Numbered from the stretch's first letter, positions 9,101-17,254 are shown. The stretch: DNA of 64,000 nucleotides from Candidatus Obscuribacterales bacterium (GCA_020050835.1 JAGVKB010000028.1:1-64000); one strand, 5' to 3'. Notes: a model not told the origin generated them from the sequence alone. Program-made: numbers and translations.

Positions 9101-9758
9101 AGGACTGGTACAACTGAGATACACGCCGCAAGTCAATAGCAATATCCTTTGGTGGAGGCAAGAGTCGCGGACTTGCCACTGTCGGCCTGGACGTGTTCGG
9201 ACCGGACGTGTTCGAACCGGAATTATACGAATCAAGCTTGCCCGGTTCGGAGTTATCCTTCCTGGAAATGCCTGGCTTCACACTATCGTTGCCGACAATG
9301 ACTTGCCTGGAATCCTCTGATTTGACCGATTTAACCGGTTCGCCTTTTGTTTTCGCCACCGGCCCAGGCTTGATGGTCTTTCGTGAGCTAGCGCCAGAGT
9401 GGTCCCCAGGCCAACTGATTTCATCATCATCTTCAACAATTGAAACTACGACTTCATCGTTCTGTCCCAATCTGCTTGCTTCCAGAAATGCTTGGACCAA
9501 CGCTGCTGCGTGCTTGCAATCGGCAACCATCGGACACGAGCATTCGGTGTCAACAATCCTGGCTTCCGCCTTGTCAAGAGAGATTGCCGTCCGGTATATC
9601 TTCCCGCCCGAACCTGATACTTTGCCGAAGATTTGTCCATCTGCGCGGCGAGAGTGACTTACAACCTTATTACGACGAAAATAATCGTCGCCCTTGATGC
9701 GCGTCCAGCTGTCAAAGTAGGACAATAGCCCGGTCTTTTCAGACGAACTTGTCTTCAT
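6129..9758 (-). CDS. SWIM zinc finger / SNF2-family DEAD-like helicase
   Basis: The protein has 1209 residues. A SWIM zinc finger is at residues 73-83 (C-S-C, then C-K-H), followed by a linker rich in Ser, Pro and Asn, a long middle region, and a two-lobed SNF2/Swi2 motor. The motor shows motif I DDMGLGKT near residue 768, motif II DEAQ near 862, motif III LSGTP, motif IV FSQFTSML near 1060, motif V AGGTGLNL, and motif VI QATDRAHRIGQ near 1137. This family translocates on duplex nucleic acid using ATP and remodels protein-DNA or polymerase complexes, as RapA/HepA does in bacteria. Length is within the usual 1000-1200. The gene is monocistronic as far as can be seen, with 183 bp to the coiled-coil gene on the same strand. 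Confidence 0.92.
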   Translation of the reverse strand: MKTSSSEKTGLLSYFDSWTRIKGDDYFRRNKVVSHSRRADGQIFGKVSGSGGKIYRTAISLDKAEARIVDTECSCPMVADCKHAAALVQAFLEASRLGQNDEVVVSIVEDDDEISWPGDHSGASSRKTIKPGPVAKTKGEPVKSVKSEDSRQVIVGNDSVKPGISRKDNSEPGKLDSYNSGSNTSGPNTSRPTVASPRLLPPPKDIAIDLRRVSQLYQSFSLRPSASQFRGELHNSSYKARSTIVYVLRSESWSTRPHIDLVRVSLRKDGSYGAESPYRLEQLERNPPAFALPEDLEIAELWRIVTSGGNYWSYSREEVKDPQLLAVLLTRIIRTNRSYCDSPQNSPLKLGPALPGQLYWQEEAGGKLRLAVVAKDGDKTYQCLRWRIPWYVDRQSGQCGPVSLDLSDEILDKLLSMRAISKAEAASLMPVLVELGLESLIPPPPGENAVVVRRVRPVPALSVKCLPSKAPLFEADGRMIPAGQVVRAAVLTSEFGHPDNYTFVDETGRTILEKHDLAADLAFGKRLNDFGFKETGAVNFVGRVGAERFFIAANQAAWLNFSETQLEALRAEGWSISPEVSSTVVPTEIGESSFLFDIEDGGQWWFSLSLNVDINGKKMPLLPILLSAIRALPADIDFEEAVENLNRDGKFLTILPDGSLVSLPFDRVKSILSAVQELIYPGQELGDLKLSVLHAAQLLQNGDFTNARWLGADRILRLVELLRDAGSIKAVLPPRSFEAELRPYQRDGLNWLQFLAHHEFGGILADDMGLGKTVQLLAHICLEKQKKRLKAPFLVVCPTSVLPNWISEIGRFAPSLKVVSFHGLDRHAYLDQCKRADVVVTTYPLLVRDVTVLQKIEWHGIALDEAQAIKNAATQIAQAARRLKASHRFCLSGTPIENHLGELWSQFNFLLPGLLGESASFNRNIRNPIEKEGNRRLKAALAGRIRPFVLRRTKQEVASDLPEKTVMTKLIELEGGQRELYETVRLASTKQVRDEIANKGFRQSQIMILDALLKLRQSCCDPRLVKLSAARKVKESAKLAQLMRMLQELVEEGRRIIVFSQFTSMLDLIAEDLQLTGLQFVELRGDTRDRRTPVEQFQSGAVPIFLISLKAGGTGLNLTAADVVVHYDPWWNPAVEDQATDRAHRIGQTKKVFVYKLIAQGTIEQKMLELQDRKRIIASSIYDDDGSVTPSFSEADLAALLEPIENFEN

Positions 9759-10145
9759 TGCAATTCCCTTGATGCTTATCCGTCAGCAACTCTATTAGGC
9801 TGATCGATTCGACTATTGTATTGTCACCCCAATTTCAATTACGCTGCTAGAAAGATTTTTTACTTGAGCCCCCCTGGTGCTCTTGTGTTCAGACATAACG
9901 ACCTTCTCATTGGCAAAGTTGAAACGATGATGTTGCACTTTTGAGACCAAAGTATCGGCAGTCTGCAAGCTGCCTGTAGCTAGGGACTCAATAGAGCAAT
10001 CACCCTGACATGCCGACCACAGAACGAGCTCCTGACATCACCGACTGAACTAATTCGCCTGGCTACACGTCTCTTCAAAAGGAGACTCAATTGAAAGGGA
10101 GCACTGAGTGTCCAATTGAGCGCCGAACCAGCCAGGCGGTGTAGC
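9759..10145. other. Intergenic region between divergent helicase and MNT-HEPN genes
   Basis: This 387-bp region should hold promoters for both flanking genes. I see AT-rich patches near 9810-9860 and no clear -35/-10 pair, no hairpin terminator and no convincing small gene. The open frame starting at 10116 extends the following gene by only ten residues and has been excluded. Confidence 0.4.
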
Positions 10146-11015
10146 ATGGATAAAGATCCGCATTCACCAACGAGCACCATGTACAAATTGTTCGACTATT
10201 CACCGCTCAATCCCCCGGTTACAGACGAGTTGCTGGCTAAGATCGTCAGCTTGATTTTGAGCGTCGGCAATCCGCTAAAAATCCTGCTATTTGGATCGCG
10301 GGCCCGCGGAGACTTCAAACCCTACAGTGACATAGATATCTTTATCCTGGAGGAGTCCAGCGACGAAATCAGTGAGAGGGCATCGACTTACAACAGAGCA
10401 CTTGCCGATGCTTACCCAGAAAGGACAATCATAGTTCGCTCATTGCGTGATGTTGAGGAGTGGAAAAACGTTCCCAACTGCCTTGAAAGCGAGGCAATGA
10501 CACAGGGCAAAGTGCTCTATGAAAATTCAGATCGTCTTGGCGAACTGTTGGCGCTGTCCGGAGGCAACTGCCTTGTAAGAGAAGAGTTAGAACACAAATC
10601 ACCGGTCGACCTGGCCAGACACTACGTCCTTAAAGCCGAAAGCGACCTGCTCACCGCCAATCTCATATTGCGCGAGACCGAAGGGCCCTATGATACGGTT
10701 TGCTTTCACGCTCAGCAGGCTGTCGAGAAATACTTGAAGACGGTGCTCGCGCTCCATGGCGCCCGCATCAAGAAAACTCACCAGCTAGATAAGCTCATCA
10801 AGAGCTGCCTCTCAGTGCAAGATCTGCCCGATCTGCACGGCCCTCAGCTCGAACGCCTGAGCAACTACGCTATTGAGGCAAGATATGCTCCGGGGTTTTG
10901 GCCGAACCGATTGGAAGCCGAACAAGCTGTCGAATTGGCTGAGCATTTAACTAAGACGATCAGAGAGCACCTGCCGCAACAAGTACTCTCTGACAGAAAG
11001 GGGGGGACGAATTGA
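10146..11015 (+). CDS. Fused nucleotidyltransferase (MNT) - HEPN domain protein
   Basis: From the ATG at 10146 the protein has 289 residues; starts at 10116 and 10179 are also possible. Residues about 20-130 are a minimal nucleotidyltransferase domain with GSRARGDF at 50-57 and the metal-binding SDID (D62, D64). Residues about 155-275 are a HEPN domain: a helix with AESDLLTANLIL, the HAQQAVEKYLKTVLALHG core helix and R-I-K-K-T-H at 207-212, which fits the R-x4-H motif of HEPN ribonucleases. Separate MNT and HEPN proteins usually form a toxin-antitoxin pair in which MNT modifies and silences the HEPN RNase. Here both are in one chain, as in some kanamycin-nucleotidyltransferase-like fusions. 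The substrate is unknown. Confidence 0.85.
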   Translation: MDKDPHSPTSTMYKLFDYSPLNPPVTDELLAKIVSLILSVGNPLKILLFGSRARGDFKPYSDIDIFILEESSDEISERASTYNRALADAYPERTIIVRSLRDVEEWKNVPNCLESEAMTQGKVLYENSDRLGELLALSGGNCLVREELEHKSPVDLARHYVLKAESDLLTANLILRETEGPYDTVCFHAQQAVEKYLKTVLALHGARIKKTHQLDKLIKSCLSVQDLPDLHGPQLERLSNYAIEARYAPGFWPNRLEAEQAVELAEHLTKTIREHLPQQVLSDRKGGTN

Positions 11016-11016
11016 G

Positions 11017-12045
11017 TTACTTCTCAAACTCCACTCCGGTCTTCTTCCTTACAGCAGATCTCGCCCCTTCCAGCAGAACATCAGCGAGATTGTTGTCCTT
11101 TCTCTCCACCGCTAATGAGCTAGCCGCCCCACCCCCATAAGCGCGAGTAGAGACGCTCGTCCCAAATCCAGAAGACGAAGCCGGCATCGGCGCCGCCGAC
11201 ATGCTCATTACAGGGGCTCTATAGAAGGAGGCTTTCGGCTTCGCCAGCGCAACCGGCGTGTCCACACGCTCAGCCCGCCCCCCAGCCGCCAATGTCGCAG
11301 CACCGGCTCGCCAGGCGTTCTTGTCAGCAGACCGCACCTTGTAAAGCGATCCAGCCGAACTGATGTAAGTTTCCTTCTTGCCATCGGCGCTGGTTACTTC
11401 ATGGTGGTAGGCCAGCGTTTCATACTTGCCATCGGTTAGTTTGGCGATTCCCTGGAAAACATCGACGCCCTGTCCGCTCGGATAAGCTTCCAATCCGTTG
11501 CAGCCAATCGCATTGATTTGAATTCCATGCGAGATCGCTTCCCGGCACTCCTGGTGCCAGTCGAAGTCTCCAGGATACTTGTTGGGACCGGCATCTCCAA
11601 TCAAGAAGACGAGCTTTGCAGCCTTCTTGCTCGCGTCCCACTTCAGGTCATGAATAGCCGAATGCAAACCTTGATTGACCGCTTCGGGACCATCACCGCC
11701 CCCCCGCGCCTGCAACGAGGAGATGTCTTTGACCACTTTGTCGATGTCGTCGCTAAACGGGAAGACTTTGGTCACATACTCGTCGCCGCGATCTCGATAG
11801 GCTACCAGCCCAACCCGAATCTCGGGCGCCGGTTTGCCCGAGCTCAATTTGGCGACGAGCTCCTTCACTTTAGTCTTCACCATATCGATCTCACCCTGCA
11901 TCGAGGAAGTGGTATCGATACAAAATGCCAGGTCCATGCGCGGACGCTCACTGCGATCGCCGGCAGCAAGGGCGCCTGGCGTAGCCATCGCTCCTCCCGC
12001 TACGACACTGGCTACTGATACGCTGGCAATCAATCTCTTTAACAT
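11017..12045 (-). CDS. Secreted von Willebrand factor A (VWA) domain protein
   Basis: From the ATG at 12045 the protein has 342 residues; a second ATG three codons upstream (12054) is possible. A Sec signal peptide (LKRL, then a hydrophobic stretch ending near PGALAA) precedes the VWA domain. Numbered from the 12054 start, the MIDAS-like motif is D47-T-T-S-S51, where the consensus is D-x-S-x-S. DGPEAV at 121-126 and LIGDAGP at 151-157 complete the metal site. The C-terminal third is Ala/Ser-rich. VWA proteins bind ligands through a divalent metal and here would work in the periplasm or at the surface. It converges on the MNT-HEPN gene with only one base between them. It may share transcription with the nucleotidyltransferase upstream, but the 230-bp gap makes that doubtful. 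Confidence 0.85.
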   Translation of the reverse strand: MLKRLIASVSVASVVAGGAMATPGALAAGDRSERPRMDLAFCIDTTSSMQGEIDMVKTKVKELVAKLSSGKPAPEIRVGLVAYRDRGDEYVTKVFPFSDDIDKVVKDISSLQARGGGDGPEAVNQGLHSAIHDLKWDASKKAAKLVFLIGDAGPNKYPGDFDWHQECREAISHGIQINAIGCNGLEAYPSGQGVDVFQGIAKLTDGKYETLAYHHEVTSADGKKETYISSAGSLYKVRSADKNAWRAGAATLAAGGRAERVDTPVALAKPKASFYRAPVMSMSAAPMPASSSGFGTSVSTRAYGGGAASSLAVERKDNNLADVLLEGARSAVRKKTGVEFEK

Positions 12046-12182
12046 CGTCTCCACTCCGCTGCTGGTCTCAATGTCCTGAGCATGACGGATGGAAAGCGGC
12101 TTGTCGGCAGAAGTAAGCCGGAACTCGCCCTGGGGTTAATCCCAGTTTCGATTCAGGTCGACGAACCGTAAATCTACAATGA

Positions 12183-12263
12183 GGGCGGCTGCCCGAGCCG
12201 CCCCAAGCAGCCACAGCACAGCCTTTCAAGCGTTCTGCCTTGACAGAGCAAACGGTATCTACG
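12183..12263. repeat. Dispersed 81-bp element, copy 1, with 8-bp hairpin
   Basis: The element begins with the perfect stem GGGCGGCT / AGCCGCCC (12183-12190 and 12196-12203) around a 5-nt loop and continues with CAGCCACAGCAC, CCTTTCA, CGTTCT, CCTTGACAGA and CAAACGGTATCTACG blocks. The same blocks in the same order occur at 24187-24271. Here it lies 13 bp past the stop of the nucleotidyltransferase gene, so on the minus strand the hairpin is about 75-95 nt beyond that stop. It may act as a 3'-end processing or termination element, or be a small mobile repeat. Confidence 0.75.
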
Positions 12264-12275
12264 GACAACGCGCAG

Positions 12276-12998
12276 CTAACCAGCAACCGCGCTCAAGAAG
12301 GAGCTCAAGAACATCTTTTCGAGCTCACCGCGCAATTCGGTCAGGTCTTTGGCAGTATCGACCGAGCGCCAGAATGCCTTGGCTCGATAGGCTTTCAGCT
12401 TCCCGTCCTGGGCCAGTCTCGGGAAAGTAAGCTCTTCATGGTCACCTTTATCCGGCAGAAGATCCACAATACTTTCATCGAGCATATAGATGCCGGCGTT
12501 GACACCAAAAGGCAGCTCCGGTTTTTCCCGAAAGCCGATCACCGTACCATCCTCTTCAATATCCACAATCCCATACGGGCTTCGCAATGGAACGGTAACC
12601 AGAGTCGCCACCGGACTATCCCGTTTGTGTTGTTTGAGCAGATCGCTGATGTCCAGGTTGGTAATGCCGTCGCCATTAATTGCCAGCACCGGCTCCTTGA
12701 ATGCTCCCAGCCTCTTCAAGGCCCGCTTCAGCGCACCGCCCCGGCCCAACGGCTCGGTCTCAATCTCATAACTTATATCCATCTGCCACTTCGAGCCATC
12801 CCCAAAGAAGCTCTCGATGATTTCATGCCGGTACCCGCAAGCAATGACCAGCCGGGTGTACCCATAAGAGCGTAGCCAATGTAATTGATAGGACATGATC
12901 GGATTGCCGAGCACTTCTATCATCGCCTTCGGTCGGTCTTCCGTGAACGGTCGCAGGCGCTCTCCCTTTCCTCCCGCCAAAATCACGGCTTGCTTCAT
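12276..12998 (-). CDS. Sugar-1-phosphate nucleotidyltransferase (GDP-mannose/heptose pyrophosphorylase-like)
   Basis: The protein has 240 residues and matches the NTP_transferase family. It has the nucleotide-binding signature LAGGKGERLRPFT with the lysine in RPKAM (residues 8-25), the PLGRGGAL block near 83-90 and INGDG at 107-111, whose Asp binds the metal. It would join a sugar-1-phosphate to a nucleotide, giving NDP-sugar and pyrophosphate, to feed the glycan locus that begins just downstream on the other strand. Length and motifs are closest to short forms such as HddC-like or mannose-1-phosphate guanylyltransferases rather than longer bifunctional ManC; the exact sugar is not readable. 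It is divergent from the sugar transferase gene, with a 285-bp shared upstream region. Confidence 0.85.
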   Translation of the reverse strand: MKQAVILAGGKGERLRPFTEDRPKAMIEVLGNPIMSYQLHWLRSYGYTRLVIACGYRHEIIESFFGDGSKWQMDISYEIETEPLGRGGALKRALKRLGAFKEPVLAINGDGITNLDISDLLKQHKRDSPVATLVTVPLRSPYGIVDIEEDGTVIGFREKPELPFGVNAGIYMLDESIVDLLPDKGDHEELTFPRLAQDGKLKAYRAKAFWRSVDTAKDLTELRGELEKMFLSSFLSAVAG

Positions 12999-13150
12999 GA
13001 TGGTTTCCCCCTGAGATAGGTTGCCGCAAGCTCCGTCTTAATGCTTAACGAAGCCAGCTAAATCAGAATATCATCGGAGCTCGTTGCTCCTCAGCGCATT
13101 CCAGCTAATCAATTATATATAGAAGGGGCGCCATCCCCCAAACTAGCTCT

Positions 13151-13179
13151 TTGACAACCCGATTAATACCCCATATTGG
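13151..13179 (+). promoter_or_regulatory. Sigma-70-like promoter of the initiating sugar transferase gene
   Basis: TTGACA at 13151-13156 is followed by a 17-bp spacer and TATTGG at 13174-13179, a good -35 and an acceptable -10. It lies about 100 bp before the chosen start at 13284. Predicted by pattern only. Confidence 0.5.
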
Positions 13180-13283
13180 TGACAACAACAGCCGCCGACC
13201 GGGCATAATAATCGTTGTGGAGCCTTGTAGCTAGGGGATCTGGATTGCCGGCAAGTCCGAAGGATTTAAGAGGCGAGTTACCA

Positions 13284-13958
13284 ATGCGTCAGCTCACCGC
13301 TGGCGCATGTTTCCACGGCTTTTATCGCAATTATGTCAAGCGAGCGATCGATTTATTCATAGCTGCCATAGCACTTATCATCTCTCTGCCTGTAATTATT
13401 TTGTCGGCAACGCTGATATCGCTCGAAACACCAGGGTCTCCTCTTTTCTTTCAAAAGCGAATCGGCCAGAACGGAAAGCCCTTCTACATCTACAAAATAA
13501 GGACCATGTATGTCGGCTCGGACAAGCACGGTTTTAAGACGGACGAAAGCGATCCGAGAGTGACCAGGCTTGGCCGCATCCTGCGAGAAAAGAAAATCGA
13601 CGAGCTTCTGCAACTCTGGAACATACTACGCGGAGACATGAGTTTGATTGGTCCGCGCCCACTCTCTGTCGACGAGTCCAACTTCGTCTCTAACGAATTA
13701 GGCTATAGCGAGAACTATCCGGGATTTCATCCGAAGGTAAGGCCTGGACTGACTGGACTGGAGCAGATTTACCGCATTCACCCGCTCGTTTACAAAGAGC
13801 GATTTGATTGGAACAACCATTACGAGAGCAAACTTTCGTTTCTTCTTGACTTAAAGGTGCTCTATGCCACCATCCTCATGTGCCGCCTCGTTTGCGCGGC
13901 CGCCATATGCGGTGGCATCATCGAGTTGGCAATCTTGACCGGTCTCTTAACTCGCTGA
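13284..13958 (+). CDS. Undecaprenyl-phosphate sugar phosphotransferase (initiating sugar transferase)
   Basis: From the ATG at 13284, preceded by AGGCGAG at a good distance, the protein has 224 residues; a longer frame from 13215 is less likely. It has one N-terminal hydrophobic helix after KRAIDLF, then the bacterial sugar transferase core: KIRTM, REKKIDELLQLWN, LRGDMSLIGPRPLS and RPGLTGLEQ. A second hydrophobic stretch closes the protein. The enzyme moves a sugar-1-phosphate from its nucleotide sugar to the lipid carrier undecaprenyl phosphate at the inner membrane, the first step of a repeat unit. It is the short PglC/WcaJ-core type without the extra N-terminal membrane domain. Confidence 0.9.
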   Translation: MRQLTAGACFHGFYRNYVKRAIDLFIAAIALIISLPVIILSATLISLETPGSPLFFQKRIGQNGKPFYIYKIRTMYVGSDKHGFKTDESDPRVTRLGRILREKKIDELLQLWNILRGDMSLIGPRPLSVDESNFVSNELGYSENYPGFHPKVRPGLTGLEQIYRIHPLVYKERFDWNNHYESKLSFLLDLKVLYATILMCRLVCAAAICGGIIELAILTGLLTR

Positions 13959-14015
13959 ACTGAAGCGAGATCCTGCATCTACAAAGATTCGCTGGTATCA
14001 CCGGCGCACCATATA

Positions 14016-14044
14016 TTGACTTGGCGATCAGAAGCTTATATTGT
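14016..14044 (+). promoter_or_regulatory. Sigma-70-like promoter of the export operon
   Basis: TTGACT (14016-14021), a 17-bp spacer and TATTGT (14039-14044) form a promoter-like pair 28 bp before the chosen Wza-like start at 14072. If it is used, the longer in-frame start at 14021 (a TTG) falls inside the promoter and can be excluded. Confidence 0.5.
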
Positions 14045-14071
14045 GACTGTGAGATAAAATTGTGCGTGAAA

Positions 14072-15409
14072 ATGACAGGTACTAAGTCTCTATTTTCAAT
14101 GAGGTTGCGAGCCGCCTTCCTGTGCGGACTCACATTCTTCGCCAATTGCCTGGTTCCGGTGCTTGCAGCTAGTCCTTCTGAGAGTTATCCGGACCCGAAG
14201 GGTAATATCGCCCAGAATTCCGCGCCGACAGGACAGCTGCAAGCCACGCCGGCGATGGAGTTGGTTGCGCCACCGCCGGCAGATGCACCGGCGCTCGATG
14301 GACAACCATCGCCCGTGCCTCCAGTCTTCTCATCTCCCGAACTGCCAAAACTAAAATGGGTACCTTCCGTCGAATCGTCGTACATACTGGGTCCGGGCGA
14401 TCAGCTCACTATTGCTGACTATTCCAGTTCTGATTCACCCCAACCTGTCATGCAGCCAGTTGCCCCGATCCTTCCCGACGGAACGATTGACATCCACCCG
14501 GTCGGGCTGGTCAAGGCAGCCGGACTTACGCTCAAGGAGCTCACCGAATCGGTCAACAAGCTGGCCGCACAATACATCATCAAACCAGATATCGAAGTCT
14601 CGGTCGTAAAAGTTCGCCCTAACATGGTTTACATTCTAGGTGAAGTGCTCCGCCCAGGACTTTACACCAACGAAGCCAATGGACTGCTCCAGTCCGAAAA
14701 CGTAGTATCAGCGAGCGCCAATTTGACCGTCGTTAACGCGCTTCAAAGGGCCGGCGGAATCAAAGAAAGCGCTGATATTCGCAATCTCCGAATCACCCGC
14801 CTGGGGGGGAGAGAACCAATCAGATCCAACCTCTGGCAGCTCCTGGTTAATGGTGACATTACTCAAGATATCGCGCTGCAGTCCGGAGACGTATTGTATG
14901 TGCCAAAAGGAGGCAGCGACTTCGACGCGGACGCTCTCGGGCTTGCCGCCAACCAGCATCGCAGAGTGCGAATTTGGGGAGCAGTCAGGTCACCGGGATT
15001 TTTCGAGATGGATCCAAGCGACGACGTCATTTCCTTAATCGCCAGAGCTGGCGGATTCACGAATACGGCAACGCGAAGCTGGGTGCTGCTCAGCAGAATC
15101 AATCGCGACGGCACGATTACGACCAGAAAAATTTCCGTTAAGCGCGGCATACACGATCCCGATTCTGTGGCTAGGACGCACTTGAAGCCAGGCGATCTTG
15201 TGGTCGTACACGACTCATTGCTGAAGAAGGGAGCCGGTACTCTCTATCAACAGACCGTTTACTTCATGTATGCAATCGGTCTGATAACCTACGCAATCTA
15301 TCTAGGCAACGCAGTCAACAAAAACAATGGAAACAACAGCGGCACCTCAACCGCTATACCGGTAACGACGCCTACCACCAGCTCAACAAGCTCCGGCATA
15401 TCGCCATGA
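14072..15409 (+). CDS. Wza-like polysaccharide export protein (Poly_export/SLBB)
   Basis: From the ATG at 14072 the protein has 445 residues; 14099 is another candidate start. An N-terminal signal sequence (LRAAFLCGLTFFANCLVPVLAA) is followed by a proline-rich linker. The Poly_export domain begins at YILGPGDQLTI and includes LPDGTIDIHPVG. Two SLBB-type modules follow, around VYILGEVLRPGLY and VRIWGAVRSPGFF. A hydrophobic helix (VYFMYAIGLITYAIYLG) lies near the C terminus, where Wza has its membrane-crossing helix. No clear lipobox is seen. The protein would form the outer-membrane channel for the polymer. Its stop overlaps the next start by 4 nt (ATGA), so the two are translationally coupled. 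Confidence 0.88.
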   Translation: MTGTKSLFSMRLRAAFLCGLTFFANCLVPVLAASPSESYPDPKGNIAQNSAPTGQLQATPAMELVAPPPADAPALDGQPSPVPPVFSSPELPKLKWVPSVESSYILGPGDQLTIADYSSSDSPQPVMQPVAPILPDGTIDIHPVGLVKAAGLTLKELTESVNKLAAQYIIKPDIEVSVVKVRPNMVYILGEVLRPGLYTNEANGLLQSENVVSASANLTVVNALQRAGGIKESADIRNLRITRLGGREPIRSNLWQLLVNGDITQDIALQSGDVLYVPKGGSDFDADALGLAANQHRRVRIWGAVRSPGFFEMDPSDDVISLIARAGGFTNTATRSWVLLSRINRDGTITTRKISVKRGIHDPDSVARTHLKPGDLVVVHDSLLKKGAGTLYQQTVYFMYAIGLITYAIYLGNAVNKNNGNNSGTSTAIPVTTPTTSSTSSGISP

Positions 15410-16629
15410 TTCTGGTCGCAGGGATGGTGCAAGCAAGGCGGCCCAAGCCTTACTTGCACCGGAAGCGGAAGCGCCTAAGTTTCACCCTTGTGTTGGCGAC
15501 ACTGCTGCTTACAGCATCGCTTGCAGCTTCTCCAATTCTTGCAGCGGAATTGGCACGTCCACCGCAAGCGGTTGCACCAATCCCACAACCAACCGACGCT
15601 CTGGTTGTAAACGAGTTCGTAATGAATAGCCAGACTGGCTTCACTCCGGCTGGCAAGCCGCTTGAAGCAAGCAACGTCGAAATCCGAGCGCGACTACTTA
15701 CTCCGCTCAACTCGATGTTTAACCATCCCGGAGATCAAATCAAGGCAGTTGTCAGCCAACCGATAGCCGGCGAACTGGGAAGAATCATGCCGGTCGGAAC
15801 AACACTTTACGGCTGGATCGAGGGGTCGCAACAAAATGGTCGAATGAAGCGAGAGGGAAATTTGGTTGCCAGGTTCTACCAATCCAGCACGCCGGATGGT
15901 CGCATCGAGCTAGACCTGATTCCAACCAGCCAGGATGGGCGAGTCCATCCGATCCAGAACCAATCGGTCTTGAGTCGCAAACAACAAGTTCGCCGCCTCC
16001 TTACAACATCAAGCCGGATCGTACTCCCGCTTGCCATCGGTAGCGGTGGCTTGAGTCTTGCCATCACAGCCGGTGCAGGTACGATCTTGGGATCGATCCT
16101 GGCCGACGATCGCAGATACCTTCAAGGGGCTGTTCGCGGCGCCTGGGAAGGATGCGGATTGAGCATCTTTGACCCTCTAATTTTCAAAGGGCAGCCCGCA
16201 CGATTGCCCATCGGAACCGAACTTACTCTCAAATCGGTAGAGCCGCTTAAGATTCCTTACAATATGCGCAGAGCGGCCTCACTGCGAGCAGCAGGCCAAA
16301 GTTCGGCTCCCAACCCAAGCACCATCGATTGCAATCCATTTGCGGCACCACCCGCTCAAGCGCTTCTCTCGACAACCGCCCGACTGTTAACCGATCTGGC
16401 AGCCAGCAACGCTGAAAGTGGCCAGGCTGCGCTCCAAACGAAAGACAACCCGGCCAGAGCCGATGCAAATCCGCTCGAACAGATCCAAAGATTCCTGGAC
16501 CAGAAGAATTTGGCGGCTGCCATGTCCGCTCTCGATCGGGCTTCGGAGCTCTATCCCGATGATCCGCGGGTAAATACCTATCGCCGGCAGATCGTTCCAC
16601 TGGTCACGGGACGCAGTTCAGCGAAGTAA
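15406..16629 (+). CDS. Exported protein of unknown function coupled to the Wza-like gene
   Basis: The protein has 407 residues. A strongly basic n-region (residues 11-23), a hydrophobic core (25-40) and an AxA-like site near residue 47 predict a Sec signal peptide. The mature part has a beta-rich module around residues 90-185 (RARLLTPLNSMFNHPGDQIKA, PVGTTLYGWIEG). A glycine-rich hydrophobic segment follows at 203-232 (LPLAIGSGGLSLAITAGAGT), then a second beta block with PIGTELTLKS. A TPR-like end (LDQKNLAAAMSALDRASELYPDDPRV) closes it. The central fold recalls periplasmic barrel proteins such as TrbI, but I do not recognise the family. Overlap with the Wza-like gene by 4 nt suggests an accessory part of the exporter. 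Confidence 0.75.
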   Translation: MILVAGMVQARRPKPYLHRKRKRLSFTLVLATLLLTASLAASPILAAELARPPQAVAPIPQPTDALVVNEFVMNSQTGFTPAGKPLEASNVEIRARLLTPLNSMFNHPGDQIKAVVSQPIAGELGRIMPVGTTLYGWIEGSQQNGRMKREGNLVARFYQSSTPDGRIELDLIPTSQDGRVHPIQNQSVLSRKQQVRRLLTTSSRIVLPLAIGSGGLSLAITAGAGTILGSILADDRRYLQGAVRGAWEGCGLSIFDPLIFKGQPARLPIGTELTLKSVEPLKIPYNMRRAASLRAAGQSSAPNPSTIDCNPFAAPPAQALLSTTARLLTDLAASNAESGQAALQTKDNPARADANPLEQIQRFLDQKNLAAAMSALDRASELYPDDPRVNTYRRQIVPLVTGRSSAK

Positions 16630-16647
16630 GCCACCACAGATAGAGGC

Positions 16648-16676
16648 TCGACAATTCAGATCACAATATGGATAAT
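16648..16676 (+). promoter_or_regulatory. Promoter-like box TCGACA-N17-GATAAT
   Basis: TCGACA (16648-16653) and GATAAT (16671-16676) are 17 bp apart and are preceded by ATAGAGGC. Nearly the same box, ATAGAGCCTCGACA-N17-TAAAAT, stands in front of the paralogous gene at 17316. The -10 covers the ATG at 16668, so a transcript from here would support the later start at 16704. Confidence 0.5.
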
Positions 16677-16703
16677 ACGGGGAGAAATGGAGCGCTCTTA
16701 GAT

Positions 16704-17192
16704 ATGGAAAAGTCCCAGCGAGCAACTAGTCAAGCAGGTGAAGACGGGTTCTCCCAGTTCTTCATAGAGCCGGCTCCATCATGGTCCGGAGCCGAGTTTG
16801 CGCTTTCAAACGACGCTCAAGAAGTGTTGGCGAAACTGCTGGATTCATATCGAAAGCTCCGGGCTGCATCATATCGTATCGGCTACCTGGAAGGGCGCTT
16901 ACAAAGATATAGGAAGCTTTCCACGACACTTACCACTCAGGCGGTAGCAAATAGGCTCAGCAAGCGCAATGATAGACCGCTACCGCAAAAATCTACTGCG
17001 ACAGAGAGTCGCCTATTACCGACAAGCACTGGTTGCCACTCCGAATTCAATGGTTGTGAAAGCAATTGGTGGCAAGCACTGGCCGACGGAGTAATCGGCG
17101 CCGAACGGCCACGCGGAATGGCGGGAGCGCGGGGCAAAATACTGTCCGGAAACAACTATTACACCCTGATTCGGCAAGGACTCGAGCGCTAG
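16704..17192 (+). CDS. Hypothetical protein with ASYRIGxLE coiled-coil motif, short paralog
   Basis: From the ATG at 16704 the protein has 162 residues; the frame could also start at 16668, but that codon lies inside a promoter-like box. Residues about 35-85 form an amphipathic helix, AQEVLAKLLDSYRKLRAASY followed by RIGYLEGRL. The ASYRIG[YF]LE motif is shared with the next gene, where it lies in a longer coiled coil after an HTH domain. This copy lacks the HTH and the trailing coiled coil. Its last 90 residues have no recognisable structure. It may be a degenerate or regulatory short form of its neighbour; function is unknown. Confidence 0.55.
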   Translation: MEKSQRATSQAGEDGFSQFFIEPAPSWSGAEFALSNDAQEVLAKLLDSYRKLRAASYRIGYLEGRLQRYRKLSTTLTTQAVANRLSKRNDRPLPQKSTATESRLLPTSTGCHSEFNGCESNWWQALADGVIGAERPRGMAGARGKILSGNNYYTLIRQGLER

Positions 17193-17254
17193 CCAGGACA
17201 TATCCCGAATCGCTCGACAATACATTTCATAGCTCGCGCACCACATATAGAGCC

